Assembly: GCF_004795255.1 (NCBI RefSeq)
Contig: NZ_SSBQ01000002.1
Coordinates: forward strand, 2,234,001 to 2,298,000
Source of the DNA: Streptomyces sp. RKND-216
Lineage (GTDB): Bacteria; Actinomycetota; Actinomycetes; Streptomycetales; Streptomycetaceae
Direction: 5' to 3'
DNA length: 64,000 nucleotides
A program made the translations under genes and the position numbers. Shown here piece by piece: positions 56,208-64,000 of the stretch; position 1 is the stretch's first letter, and every line of letters begins with the position of its first letter. Under the pieces are notes generated by a model. That model searched no databases. It worked only from the letters and a program-made list of their open reading frames with translations, and was not told the DNA's origin.

Positions 56208-56635
56208 GCGGTCTGCCTCCCGGCGGCGGTCTTCCCTGGAACGGCGTCGTGGGCTGGCCCGTCGGGCGCGAGGTCGGGTGGTGCGCCCTCCGGTGCGCCG
56301 CCCTGCCGTTCGTCGGGCTCGTCGCCGTCGTCCTCGCGCAGGGCGCGCAGGCGGTCGATGTCCGCGCTGCCCCGGTTGCGGTACACCAGCAGCACGATGG
56401 CGAGGCCGATGCCGATCTCGGCGGCGGCGATGGCGATGGTGAAGAGGGTGAGCGCCTGTCCTGCGTGCAGGGCATCGCGCAGCCACACGTCGAAGGCGAC
56501 GAGGTTGAGGTTGACGGCGTTGAGCATCAGCTCGACCGACATCAGTACGAGGATCGCGTTGCGCCGGGCGAGGACGCCGTACAGGCCGGTGCAGAAGAGG
56601 AGGGCGGCGAGAACCGCCGGATAGGCGAGGTGCAT
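56204..56635 (-). CDS. nuoK: NADH dehydrogenase-like subunit K
   Basis: The 143-residue protein has the three helices of NuoK, with the conserved glutamates in [14 protein letters not shown] and [14 protein letters not shown]. The last about 45 residues are a charged tail not found in the short family members. Its stop overlaps nuoL and its start overlaps the nuoJ stop by one base. Confidence 0.95.
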   Translation of the reverse strand: MHLAYPAVLAALLFCTGLYGVLARRNAILVLMSVELMLNAVNLNLVAFDVWLRDALHAGQALTLFTIAIAAAEIGIGLAIVLLVYRNRGSADIDRLRALREDDGDEPDERQGGAPEGAPPDLAPDGPAHDAVPGKTAAGRQTA

Positions 56636-57225
56636 CAGCGCTTGCCCCCTCGCGCCGCGGCCGTGTCCCCGCGGCGGCGGGAGAGCACGATGGCGCCGAC
56701 GAGCGCCGCCAGCAGCAGCACCGAGAGGGCCTCGAACGGCAGGACCCAGTGCCGGAAGAGCATCGCGCCCGCGACCCGGGTGGAGCCCTGCACGGGGCCG
56801 TCGAGGTCGATCCGTGTGGTGCGGAACGCGTCGACAACGAGGGTGACCAGCAGCGCGGCCGCGGTGACGGCCACCAGCAGGGCGACCGGCCGGTTGCGGG
56901 AGTCCGCGTCGGGAGAGCGTCCGATCGGCGCCCGTGTGAGCATCAGCCCGAAGAGCACCAGCACGACAACCGATCCCACGTAGATCAGTACCTGCACCCA
57001 GGCGATGAACTCGGCGGTGAGCAGCAGGTACTCGACGGCGATGCCGCCGAGCGCGACGACCAGCCAGAGCGCGGCGTGCACGAGCTGCCGGGTGGTGACG
57101 GTGACGATCGCAGCGGCGAGGGTGACGACGCCGACGAGGAGGAAGACGATCTCCACGCCGGTGGGCGAGAGGAATCCGGGGTGGTCCGCCGCGAGCGCGG
57201 CGGTGGCGGACGCCAACGGGCTCAC
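56635..57225 (-). CDS. nuoJ: NADH dehydrogenase-like subunit J
   Basis: The 196-residue protein starts with GTG ([20 protein letters not shown]). It has about five helices, with [20 protein letters not shown] carrying the conserved helix TM3 region. It overlaps the nuoI stop as GTGA. The C-terminal end AAARGGKR is basic. Confidence 0.94.
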   Translation of the reverse strand: MSPLASATAALAADHPGFLSPTGVEIVFLLVGVVTLAAAIVTVTTRQLVHAALWLVVALGGIAVEYLLLTAEFIAWVQVLIYVGSVVVLVLFGLMLTRAPIGRSPDADSRNRPVALLVAVTAAALLVTLVVDAFRTTRIDLDGPVQGSTRVAGAMLFRHWVLPFEALSVLLLAALVGAIVLSRRRGDTAAARGGKR

Positions 57226-57791
57226 TCGGCGTCGCCTCCTTCGGCCTCGGCCTGCGCGCGGCGTGCCTCGGCCTTCTGGGCGGCCTTCTCGGCGGCCTTG
57301 CGTGCAGCGGCGATCTCCTTCGGCTCCTCGGCCGCCGGGTCGAGCGGGGGCGGTTCGGGCACCGTCCACATCCACTCGCGCAGCTTGTCCCGCTCGTGCG
57401 TCAGCTCATGGATATCGGTCTCCGCGTACTCGAACTCCGGGGACCAGAAAAGGGCGTCGAACGGGCAGACCTCGATGCAGATGCCGCAGTACATGCACAG
57501 GGCGAAGTCGATGGCGAACCGGTCCAGCACGTTGCGGCTGCGCTCGCGCCCTCCCGGAGCGGCGGCCGGCACGGTCTCCTTGTGCGAGTCGATGTAGATG
57601 CACCAGTCGGGGCACTCGCGGGCGCACAGCATGCAGACCGTGCAGTTCTCCTCGAACAGCCCGATCACGCCCCGGGTGCGGGGGGCGAGTTCGGGCTGCG
57701 TGTCCGGGTAGTGCGCGGTGACCGCGCGCCGGGTCATCGTGCGCAGGGTGACGGCGAGCCCCTTGGCGAGGCCGGAGCCGGGCACGGGCAT
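57222..57791 (-). CDS. nuoI: NADH dehydrogenase-like subunit I (two 4Fe-4S)
   Basis: The 189-residue protein holds two ferredoxin motifs: [15 protein letters not shown] (about 50-64) and [18 protein letters not shown] (about 98-115), which bind clusters N6a and N6b. It is the electron wire to NuoB. A charged alanine- and glutamate-rich tail follows residue 150. The ATG overlaps the nuoH stop (TGATG). Confidence 0.95.
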   Translation of the reverse strand: MPVPGSGLAKGLAVTLRTMTRRAVTAHYPDTQPELAPRTRGVIGLFEENCTVCMLCARECPDWCIYIDSHKETVPAAAPGGRERSRNVLDRFAIDFALCMYCGICIEVCPFDALFWSPEFEYAETDIHELTHERDKLREWMWTVPEPPPLDPAAEEPKEIAAARKAAEKAAQKAEARRAQAEAEGGDAE

Positions 57792-58750
57792 CAGTTGATC
57801 ACCACTTTGACGACGCCGGTGAGGGCGATCTGGAACAGGGCGAGCGGCACCAGCATCGTCCAGGCGAACCGTTGCAGCTGGTCCTCCCGCAGCCGCGGAT
57901 AGCTGACCCGCAGCCAGATGACGAGGAAGGCGAGGACGGCGGTCTTGAGCAGCGTCCACACCCAGCCGAGGTCCCCCGACGCGGGACCGTGCCAGCCGCC
58001 GAGGAAGAGCACCGTGGTCAGCCCGCACAGCACGACGATCCCGGCGTACTCGGCGAGCAGGAACAACGCGAAGCGCAGGCCCGTGTACTCGGTGTAGGCG
58101 CCGAAGATGATCTCCGAGTCGGCGACCGGCGCGTCGAACGGCGGCCGCTGCAGCTCGGCGAGCCCGGCCGTGAAGAACACGAAGGCGCCGATCAGCTGCC
58201 ACGGCACCCACCACCACTGGAAGCCGTCCAGGATGCCGGTCAGCGAGACGCTGCCCGCAGCCATCGCGACGGACGCCGCGGCCAGCAGCATCGGCAGCTC
58301 GTACGCCATCAGCTGCGCGGCCGTCCTCAGGCCGCCGAGCAGGGAGAACTTGTTGGCCGACGCCCAGCCGCCCATGACCGAGCCGAGCACGCCGACCCCC
58401 ATCACGGCGAGGACGAAGAACACCCCGGCGTCGATCACCTGCCCCACGCCCCCGTCCGGAGCGAAGGGGATGGCGATGAGGACCAGGAGGTAGGGCAGCA
58501 GCGCGACGGCGGGTGCGAGCTGGAACACCCGTCGGTCGGCGCCCGCCGGGACGACGTCCTCCTTCTGCGCGAACTTGACGCCGTCGGCGACGAGTTGGGC
58601 CCAGCCGTGGAAACCGCCGGCATGCATCGGGCCGACGCGGCCCTGCATGTGGGCCATGACCTTGTGCTCCGTCTGCCCGATCAGCAGGGGGAAGGTGAGG
58701 AAGACGGCGAGCACGGCGAGCAGCCGCAGGGTCACGTCCAGCACGTCCAT
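57791..58750 (-). CDS. nuoH: NADH dehydrogenase-like subunit H
   Basis: The 319-residue protein forms the membrane part of the quinone chamber. The characteristic [20 protein letters not shown] and [18 protein letters not shown] segments keep the acidic residues of the proton path. It abuts the nuoC stop with no spacer. NuoD, its usual partner at the quinone site, is not encoded here. Confidence 0.95.
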   Translation of the reverse strand: MDVLDVTLRLLAVLAVFLTFPLLIGQTEHKVMAHMQGRVGPMHAGGFHGWAQLVADGVKFAQKEDVVPAGADRRVFQLAPAVALLPYLLVLIAIPFAPDGGVGQVIDAGVFFVLAVMGVGVLGSVMGGWASANKFSLLGGLRTAAQLMAYELPMLLAAASVAMAAGSVSLTGILDGFQWWWVPWQLIGAFVFFTAGLAELQRPPFDAPVADSEIIFGAYTEYTGLRFALFLLAEYAGIVVLCGLTTVLFLGGWHGPASGDLGWVWTLLKTAVLAFLVIWLRVSYPRLREDQLQRFAWTMLVPLALFQIALTGVVKVVIN

Positions 58751-60043
58751 CTACCGCTCACCGCCCTTCTCGTCGTCCTGCGCTCCACGCTCGTCGCGCG
58801 GTTCGCCGGTGGTGGGGCCGGCCGCTTCGTCCTCACGTCGGTCGGCGCCCGGGTCCGGTTCCCGCTCCGGCTCCTCGAAGGCGGGGCGGGCGTGGTGCCA
58901 CGGCGCGTCCGCGGGGCTCGGCGTCTCACCGGGGGTCTCGCCCGTTTCGTCTGCGGGGCGTGCCGCGCGCTGAGTCGCCGAGCCCTCGCTCGCGCTCCGC
59001 GAGCGGCGCGGCGGGCGGGACGGCGGGCGGGACACCTCAGGCGTCCCCGTGGCCCCGCCGGTCGCGGGGCTCTGGCTCGCAGGGTTCTGGCTCGCGGAGC
59101 CCGCCGACGCGGAGCGGGTGCGCCGGGGCGGCCGGTCGCCGCCCGCCCCCGCACGGCCGCGCGCCGGACGGGCCGGCGCGGGCGGAAGCTGTCCCTTCAG
59201 CGGGCCCCACTCGTTCGGGTCCGGCACGCCCGGTGGCAACATCTGCCGCCGCTTGGGCCCGCCGTGCTCCGACTCGCCGGGCTCCTTCGCCCCCGGCCAC
59301 GCCTTGGCCACCCGTGCCGCCAGGACGAAGTCCTTGCGCAGTGGGTGCCCCTCGAATTCGTCGGGCAGCAACAGCGGCGCGAGATGCGGATGGCCCGTGA
59401 AGTCGACGCCGAACATCTCGTGGGTCTCCCGTTCGTGCCACGCGGCGCCCGCGTACACGGGGGTCGCCGTCGGCAGGACGGGCGCCTCGTGCGGCACGGT
59501 GGTCCGCAGCACGAGCCGTCGCACACCGTCGCCCGGTCCCCCGCGGTGGTCACTGCCCGGCTCGTGCGGCAGGGCGACGAGGTGGGCGCAGACGCGGAAT
59601 CCGGTGCCCGGCTCGTCGACGGCGCTCAGCCAGTCGAAGTACGTGCACCCCAGTGCGTCGCGGGCGGTTTCGAGGGAAGCGATCCAGCGCTCCGCCGGGA
59701 CGTCGACGGTGAGCAGGGAGTACGCCTCCTCGGCGCTCGCGCCCTCGCCGAAAAGTGCCGCGGCTCCGCGCGGCAGCCACCCCACCGGCGCCTCGTCGGA
59801 CTCGGCCGGCGCCTCGGCCACCGGCTCGTCCTCCACTTCGGCGCGGCGCACGGCACCGGGGTCCTCCGTCGGCTTGGGCATCGCCTCGCCGGGGACCTCG
59901 GACACCGGCTGCCCGGAGCCGCCGGTCCCCTGTGCGCCCGAAGGCTCGGCCGGCTCGCCGGGCCCTGCGGACGCCGACGGCTCGGCCGGTCCCGTGGATT
60001 CGGGACGGTCGGTCGGCTCGGGGGACCCGTCGGGCGTGCTCAC
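58751..60043 (-). CDS. nuoC: NADH dehydrogenase-like subunit C with long tails
   Basis: The 430-residue protein starts with GTG ([18 protein letters not shown]) and overlaps the nuoB stop as GTGA. Only the middle (about 75-265) is NuoC, with [20 protein letters not shown] and [15 protein letters not shown]. Residues 1-75 and 270-430 are disordered, rich in proline, serine, arginine and glutamate. No NuoD domain is fused. Typical NuoC is about 180-250 residues. Confidence 0.92.
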   Translation of the reverse strand: MSTPDGSPEPTDRPESTGPAEPSASAGPGEPAEPSGAQGTGGSGQPVSEVPGEAMPKPTEDPGAVRRAEVEDEPVAEAPAESDEAPVGWLPRGAAALFGEGASAEEAYSLLTVDVPAERWIASLETARDALGCTYFDWLSAVDEPGTGFRVCAHLVALPHEPGSDHRGGPGDGVRRLVLRTTVPHEAPVLPTATPVYAGAAWHERETHEMFGVDFTGHPHLAPLLLPDEFEGHPLRKDFVLAARVAKAWPGAKEPGESEHGGPKRRQMLPPGVPDPNEWGPLKGQLPPAPARPARGRAGAGGDRPPRRTRSASAGSASQNPASQSPATGGATGTPEVSRPPSRPPRRSRSASEGSATQRAARPADETGETPGETPSPADAPWHHARPAFEEPEREPDPGADRREDEAAGPTTGEPRDERGAQDDEKGGER

Positions 60044-60645
60044 CGCTCCCCCTCGCGGCGCGGGGGTTCCACCAGGCCGCTGGTCAGCTCGCCGGGCGTC
60101 GGCTGCTGCACCGCCCCGGCTGCCGGGGCGGCGTACCGTTCGGCCACCGACTCGTTCGCGATCTTCTCCTGGAGCTTGAGGATGCCCTGGAGGAGCGCCT
60201 CGGGGCGCGGTGGGCAGCCGGGCACGTACACGTCGACCGGGATGATCTGGTCGACGCCCTTCGTCACCGAGTACGAGTCCCAGTACGGCCCGCCGCAATT
60301 GGAGCAGGCGCCGAAGGAGATCACGTACTTCGGCTCCGGCATCTGCTCGTAGAGCCGCTTCACCGCGGGCGCCATCTTGTCCGTGACCGTGCCGGACACG
60401 ACCATGAGGTCGGCCTGTCGCGGGCCCGGCGCGAACGGGATGACGCCGAGCCGGATGAAGTCGTGCCGGGCCATCGACGCGGCGATGAACTCGATCGCGC
60501 AGCAGGCGAGGCCGAAGTTGAAGACCCAGAGGCTGTAGCGGCGGCCCCAGTTGAGGACCACCTTCATCGGCTCCGGTGCCAGCCGCGCCAGCGCGCCGAG
60601 CCGGCGCGGCTCGGGCAGGTCGGTCGTCGTCGGCGTCACGTCCAT
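60040..60645 (-). CDS. nuoB: NADH dehydrogenase-like subunit B
   Basis: The 201-residue protein has all four N2 cluster ligands: C48 and C49 (GLACCAIEF), C114 (FGACSNCGG) and C144 (VPGCPPRPE). It therefore can pass electrons to a quinone site. A proline-rich tail follows residue 170. It lies four bases after nuoA. Confidence 0.96.
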   Translation of the reverse strand: MDVTPTTTDLPEPRRLGALARLAPEPMKVVLNWGRRYSLWVFNFGLACCAIEFIAASMARHDFIRLGVIPFAPGPRQADLMVVSGTVTDKMAPAVKRLYEQMPEPKYVISFGACSNCGGPYWDSYSVTKGVDQIIPVDVYVPGCPPRPEALLQGILKLQEKIANESVAERYAAPAAGAVQQPTPGELTSGLVEPPRREGER

Positions 60646-60649
60646 GGCG

Positions 60650-61021
60650 TCACGTCCATTCCAGGACGCCCTTCTTCCACGCGTAGAGCAGGCCCACGGT
60701 CAGGAACCCGAGGAAGACGAACATCTCCACCAGTGTGACTCCCCCGTACCCGGGATCGGCGAAGACCGTCGCCCAGGGGAAGAGGAAGATCGAGTCGACC
60801 GCGAAGATCACGTACAGGAACGCGTACACGTAGTACCGGACCTGAGTGTGCGCCCAGCCCTCGCCGACCGGGTCGACGCCGCACTCGTAGGTCAGCAGCT
60901 TCTCCGGCGTGGGCACGACGGGCCGCAGCAGCCGGCCGGCGGTGAAGGCGACGGCGACGAACAGCACGCCGACGACCGCGACCAGCCCGACGACCGCGTA
61001 GCCGTGGAAGTAGTCCGGCAC
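60650..61021 (-). CDS. nuoA: NADH dehydrogenase-like subunit A
   Basis: The 123-residue protein has three helices and the loop [20 protein letters not shown] of NuoA. It is the first gene of the operon. A TAGACT box at 61087-61082 on the minus strand, about 60 bases upstream of the start, is a possible -10, but no clear -35 was found. Confidence 0.95.
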   Translation of the reverse strand: MPDYFHGYAVVGLVAVVGVLFVAVAFTAGRLLRPVVPTPEKLLTYECGVDPVGEGWAHTQVRYYVYAFLYVIFAVDSIFLFPWATVFADPGYGGVTLVEMFVFLGFLTVGLLYAWKKGVLEWT

Positions 61022-61243
61022 GTCCGCTGCCCGTCCTCTGCTGCTCGTTCTGCCCGCTCCGTCCGGCGTTCCGTGGCGGGGAGTCTAGCCCCTGGGGTTC
61101 CGCCGGCGGACCCGAGGTCCACGACGAACTGCCCTTCGACTGCCCGCCGGCCAGGGGCCGGTGGCGCGCCTACCGGCTCTCGCTGTGACCCCTCGCTCGG
61201 GCACGCATCCGGACGGGCGCGGGCACGGCGGTCGGCATCGCGT

Positions 61244-61828
61244 TCAGGCGTTGGGGGCGAGGCGGGCGTGGAGGTGCATGTCGTGCCAGGCGTCGGGGTG
61301 GCGGAGGGCGGAGCGGCGGGTGCCTTCGAGGGCGAAGCCCGTCTTCGCCGCGACACGGCAGGAGGCAAGGTTGGCGACGGAGTGCTGGAGTTCGAGGCGG
61401 TGGAAGCCCACCGCGTGGAGGGCCCAGGCGGCCATCGCGGCGACCGCGTGGGCTGCGACGCCCCGGCCACGGGCGGCGGGGAGCGTCCAGTAGCCGGCGT
61501 CGGCCTGCCCCTCGCTCAGCGCGAGGCAGCGCAGGGCGGCACGGCCGACGAGGGCGTCGGTCGCGGTGTCGACGACGGCCCAGTGGGCGTCGGTCTCCGC
61601 ATGCCAGGTGGCGCGCCAGCGAGCGATCCAGTCGCGGGCCTCGTCCTCGGAGTCGGCACGGCGGCGGTGCCACTGCTGGATCGCCGGGTCCCGGAACGCC
61701 GCCACCACCGCGGGGGCATCGGAGGGCTGCCAGGGGCGGAGCGTCAGCCCGCCGTCAGCGGGGAGCACGGGCTGCGCGGTCTTCGCGAGGGTGCCGGGCG
61801 GAAGGACGGGCGGAACGAGGGAGGGCAT
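61244..61828 (-). CDS. GNAT family N-acetyltransferase
   Basis: The product (about 194 residues) is a GNAT acetyltransferase of the RimJ/RimL type, which moves acetyl from acetyl-CoA to an amine. The acetyl-CoA loop is in LPAARGRGVAAHAVAAMAAW, and the C-terminal part has FHRLELQHSVANLASCRVAA. The start at 61828 (MPSLVPP) has AGGA eight bases upstream. The ATG three codons earlier is possible. The substrate is unknown. Confidence 0.9.
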   Translation of the reverse strand: MPSLVPPVLPPGTLAKTAQPVLPADGGLTLRPWQPSDAPAVVAAFRDPAIQQWHRRRADSEDEARDWIARWRATWHAETDAHWAVVDTATDALVGRAALRCLALSEGQADAGYWTLPAARGRGVAAHAVAAMAAWALHAVGFHRLELQHSVANLASCRVAAKTGFALEGTRRSALRHPDAWHDMHLHARLAPNA

Positions 61829-62233
61829 GAACCGCATCCTGCCGCAGGTCGGTCCGGCATCACCCTTGACCGAGGGAACGAATCAGGAGGAAACTGGACA
61901 CAGGTCAGGAAGTCGGAGAGCCGCACCGTCGGCGGAGACGTCCGTCGGCAGGAGACACTCGGCAGGCTCTGGCTCAGGGCCCCGGGAGCCCGTGGACACC
62001 GGAACCTCGGCGACGACTGAGGCGGAGGGTGCCAGCAGCGGACCCCCGGGGACTGCTTTGTGCTCCGACGGGGCTCGACTCAGCCGCCGGAGCGCGCCGC
62101 TCGGCGCTTCCTCAGAACGCGTTCTGCATGCCACCCATACCCCCGCCCGCGGGCCCCGGGGTGGGGGAAACCCCACCCCGGGGCGCCGAGGAGCCCCATG
62201 GCGGTCGGGTCCGGCGCCGGGCAGGCTGGGCGC
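61829..62233. other. Divergent region upstream of the histidine kinase
   Basis: These 405 bases between the acetyltransferase and the kinase hold no supported gene. They contain the palindrome CAGAACGCGTTCTG at 62113-62126 and a hairpin with a 13-bp stem (62154-62166 with 62171-62183) and GAAA loop. Short open frames here do not look like proteins. Confidence 0.5.
62154..62183. terminator. 13-bp hairpin with GAAA tetraloop
   Basis: CCCCGGGGTGGGG (62154-62166) pairs with CCCCACCCCGGGG (62171-62183) around GAAA, and one more G-C pair extends it. It lies 51 bases before the kinase start codon, where it may fold in the leader RNA. Confidence 0.6.
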
Positions 62234-63430
62234 ATGACCGTGAGGGATCCGCAGCCGGGCGAGCAGCCGGCCAGAGCGGCCGACGCGCCCCTGCCCGCAC
62301 CGCGCGCGCCGCTGAGCGCGCAGACGTGGCGGGAGATCGCCCACCTGCTGAGCAACATGCCGGTGGACGTCGTCGGCTTCGTGTACGTGGCGGCCGCGCT
62401 GTACGTCAGCGCCGTGCTGTCGTTCACCGTCGTCGGCCTGCCACTGCTGGCTCTGGGGCTGCTGGGGTGCCGGGGGCTGGGAAGGATCGAGCGGCGGAGG
62501 GTGCGCGCGCTGCTGCGCGTGCGGATCGACGAGCCGAGTCCGTTGCGCACCCGCGAGAAGGGCTTCTTCGCGTGGCTGTGGGCACGGCTCAAGGACCCGG
62601 TGGCGTGGCGCGGTTCGCTGTACGGCCTGATCCGTCTGCCGTGGGGGATTCTCACCTTCACGGTGGCGTTGGTGAGCCTGTTCGTGGCGTGGCCTGCGCT
62701 GCCGTGGGTGGCGCGGGGGCTGACGAACGTGGACCGGGCGATGGCGCGGGCACTGCTGTCGCCGTCGGACGAGCTGGAGCGGCGGATCGCCGAACTCGAG
62801 TCGGACCGGGGGGTGGTGGTCGACACCGCCGCCGCCGACCTGCGCCGCATCGAACGCGACCTGCACGACGGCGCCCAGGCCCGCCTGGTCTCCCTCGCCA
62901 TGGAACTCGGCCTCGCCAGGGAGAAGCTTCTGGAGGACCCCGAGGCGGCAGCGAAAATGGTCGGCGAGGCTCACGGCGAGGTGAAGCTGGCCCTCCAGGA
63001 GCTGCGCGACCTCGCCCGCGGCATCCACCCCGCCATCCTCACCGACCGCGGCCTCGGCCCCGCCCTCACCACCCTCTCCCGACGCTGCACCGTCCCTGTC
63101 ACCGTGACCGCCGACCTGAGCGAACGGCCCGCGCCCGCGATCGAGGGCATCGCGTACTTCACCGTCTCCGAGCTGCTCCAGAACGTCAGCAAGCACAGCG
63201 GCGCCCGGAAGGCCGCGGTGGAGGTGTGGCGGTCGGCCGGGCGGCTGATGCTCCAGGTCACCGACGACGGGAAGGGCGGCGCGGGCGCCCGGCCCGGGTC
63301 CGGGCTGGACGGGCTGGCGGAACGGCTGAACGCCGTCGACGGACTGCTCGTCGTCGACTCCCCCACGGGCGGGCCGACCACCGTCACCGCCGAGCTGCCG
63401 TGGCGCGCACGGGAGCGCGCGGGTCGATGA
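62234..63430 (+). CDS. Sensor histidine kinase
   Basis: The 398-residue kinase has an N-terminal membrane sensor region (helices about 44-78 and 132-162), a HisKA_3 helix with the phosphorylated histidine H211 (ERDLHDGAQARLVS), and a HATPase domain with N317 (ELLQNVSKHS) and the G box DDGKGG (344-349). It is the NarL-type (two-component) class. The response regulator is not in the window. Its stop overlaps the ATG of the next frame. Confidence 0.92.
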   Translation: MTVRDPQPGEQPARAADAPLPAPRAPLSAQTWREIAHLLSNMPVDVVGFVYVAAALYVSAVLSFTVVGLPLLALGLLGCRGLGRIERRRVRALLRVRIDEPSPLRTREKGFFAWLWARLKDPVAWRGSLYGLIRLPWGILTFTVALVSLFVAWPALPWVARGLTNVDRAMARALLSPSDELERRIAELESDRGVVVDTAAADLRRIERDLHDGAQARLVSLAMELGLAREKLLEDPEAAAKMVGEAHGEVKLALQELRDLARGIHPAILTDRGLGPALTTLSRRCTVPVTVTADLSERPAPAIEGIAYFTVSELLQNVSKHSGARKAAVEVWRSAGRLMLQVTDDGKGGAGARPGSGLDGLAERLNAVDGLLVVDSPTGGPTTVTAELPWRARERAGR

Positions 63431-63468
63431 CGACCCGGTCCGAGGAGTCCGAGGAGAGGGCGACGACC

Positions 63469-64000
63469 ATGACGTACACCGCTGTTCCGTCGGCCGCCGG
63501 CCGCGGCGCCGCCGCAGCCCGTCGCGGGCCGCTGGCCCGGCTGCTGCTCGCACCGGTCTCCGGCCGTGCATGGCGGGAGTACGGGTACGTCGCGACCGGC
63601 ATGGTCGTGGCGCCGTTCGCCTTCGCGTTCGCCGTGGCGATGCTGTCCGCCGGCGCGGGGCTGCTGGTCACGTTCCTCGGTGTGCCGGTGCTGGCCGCGG
63701 GCCTGGCCGGCTGCCGGGCGCTGGGGCGGCTGGAGCGGGCCCGCGCCCGGGCGCTGCTGGGCATAAGGGTCGACGAGCCGGAACCCGTGCGGACTGCGCA
63801 GCGCAAACCGGGCGCGGTGGCGCTGATGGGTGCGGTGCTGCGGAGCGGGGTGTCGTGGCGGAGCATGCTGTACGCACTGCTGCACTTCCCGTGGGCGGTG
63901 TTCACCTTCTCCCTGACGGTGAGTCTCCTCGCCACCGGCTGGACGGCGTTCCTCTATCCGGCCTGGCACTGGGTGTTCCCCACCTTCACCGACCAGCCGG
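63469..64000 (+). CDS. Second membrane sensor protein, partial
   Basis: The gene runs off the window. The visible about 177 residues resemble the kinase sensor region: GYVATGMVVAPFAFAFAVAM, RARARALLGIRVDEPEPV and a further hydrophobic pair (LLHFPWAVFTFSLTVSLL). The start at 63469 (MTYTAVPSAA) has GAGGAGAGGG upstream. The ATG at 63427 overlaps the kinase stop (ATGA) and is possible. It may be another histidine kinase or a sensor partner, likely a tandem duplicate. Confidence 0.8.
   Translation, partial: MTYTAVPSAAGRGAAAARRGPLARLLLAPVSGRAWREYGYVATGMVVAPFAFAFAVAMLSAGAGLLVTFLGVPVLAAGLAGCRALGRLERARARALLGIRVDEPEPVRTAQRKPGAVALMGAVLRSGVSWRSMLYALLHFPWAVFTFSLTVSLLATGWTAFLYPAWHWVFPTFTDQP

Noticed and set aside
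58751..60043. Possible NuoCD fusion
   Set aside because: The C-terminal 160 residues of NuoC were read for NuoD motifs and are disordered proline- and arginine-rich sequence only.
62113..62126. KstR (cholesterol regulator) operator
   Set aside because: The AACNNGTT core fits, but the outer bases are C and G rather than T and A, and no steroid genes are near.
61883..63571. Minus-strand frame of 562 codons opposite the histidine kinase
   Set aside because: The opposite strand holds a kinase with all motifs. The minus product is low-complexity and without homology I recognise.

Overview
The window is a stretch of high-GC actinobacterial chromosome, almost certainly Streptomyces or a very close relative. 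The evidence is the GC-rich third codon positions, the frequent GTG and TTG starts, ribosomal and RNA polymerase proteins that look like Streptomyces proteins throughout, a C4-zinc rpmJ/rpmG/rpsN set, DUF1707 and YGSNL proteins, and the neighbourhood tRNA-Thr, tRNA-Met, rpmG, two MaoC dehydratases, tRNA-Trp, secE, nusG, rplK, rplA.

Positions 1-15,376 (all minus strand) carry the S10, spc and alpha operons run together: rpsJ-rplC-rplD-rplW-rplB-rpsS-rplV-rpsC-rplP-rpmC-rpsQ, then rplN-rplX-rplE-rpsN-rpsH-rplF-rplR-rpsE-rpmD-rplO-secY-adk-map, then infA-rpmJ-rpsM-rpsK-rpsD. Many genes overlap by 1 nt or abut. Positions 15,377-18,900 hold three small genes: a membrane protein, an alpha/beta hydrolase and a YceI protein. 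Positions 18,926-23,604 are the str operon (rpsL-rpsG-fusA-tuf) with a good sigma-HrdB type promoter. After a DUF1707 protein come rpoC, rpoB, rplL, rplJ, a lipoprotein, rplA, rplK, nusG, secE and tRNA-Trp, to about 37,660. Several strong hairpins sit at operon joints (rplO/secY, fusA/tuf, rplL/rpoB, lipoprotein/rplJ, after tuf, rpoC and rplA).

Positions 37,867-45,777 are mixed housekeeping genes: an aspartate-type aminotransferase, an adenosine deaminase, murB, a HadA/HadB-like dehydratase pair, rpmG, tRNA-Met, tRNA-Thr, a CodA-like amidohydrolase that seems to have lost its catalytic residues, an NAD(P)-binding protein and a YGSNL protein. Positions 45,778-48,711 are the one clearly accessory patch. 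It holds a gene for a protein with serine at every third residue for 26 consecutive triplets, broken by a complete 1,051-bp IS481-family element with a frameshifted transposase and a GCTAGC target duplication. Next come a DUF3885-like fragment and a shortened GntR regulator, ending at tRNA-Tyr. I read this patch as the scar of mobile DNA beside a tRNA.

Positions 49,007-50,800 carry yajQ, yccF and htpX. Positions 50,947-61,021 (minus) are a compact nuoA-B-C-H-I-J-K-L-M-N operon with no nuoD, E, F or G: a membrane arm plus the B, C and I connecting subunits, without the NADH module and without the 49-kDa quinone-site subunit. The window ends with a GNAT acetyltransferase and, on the plus strand, a sensor histidine kinase followed by a second gene with a paralogous membrane sensor region that runs off the end.
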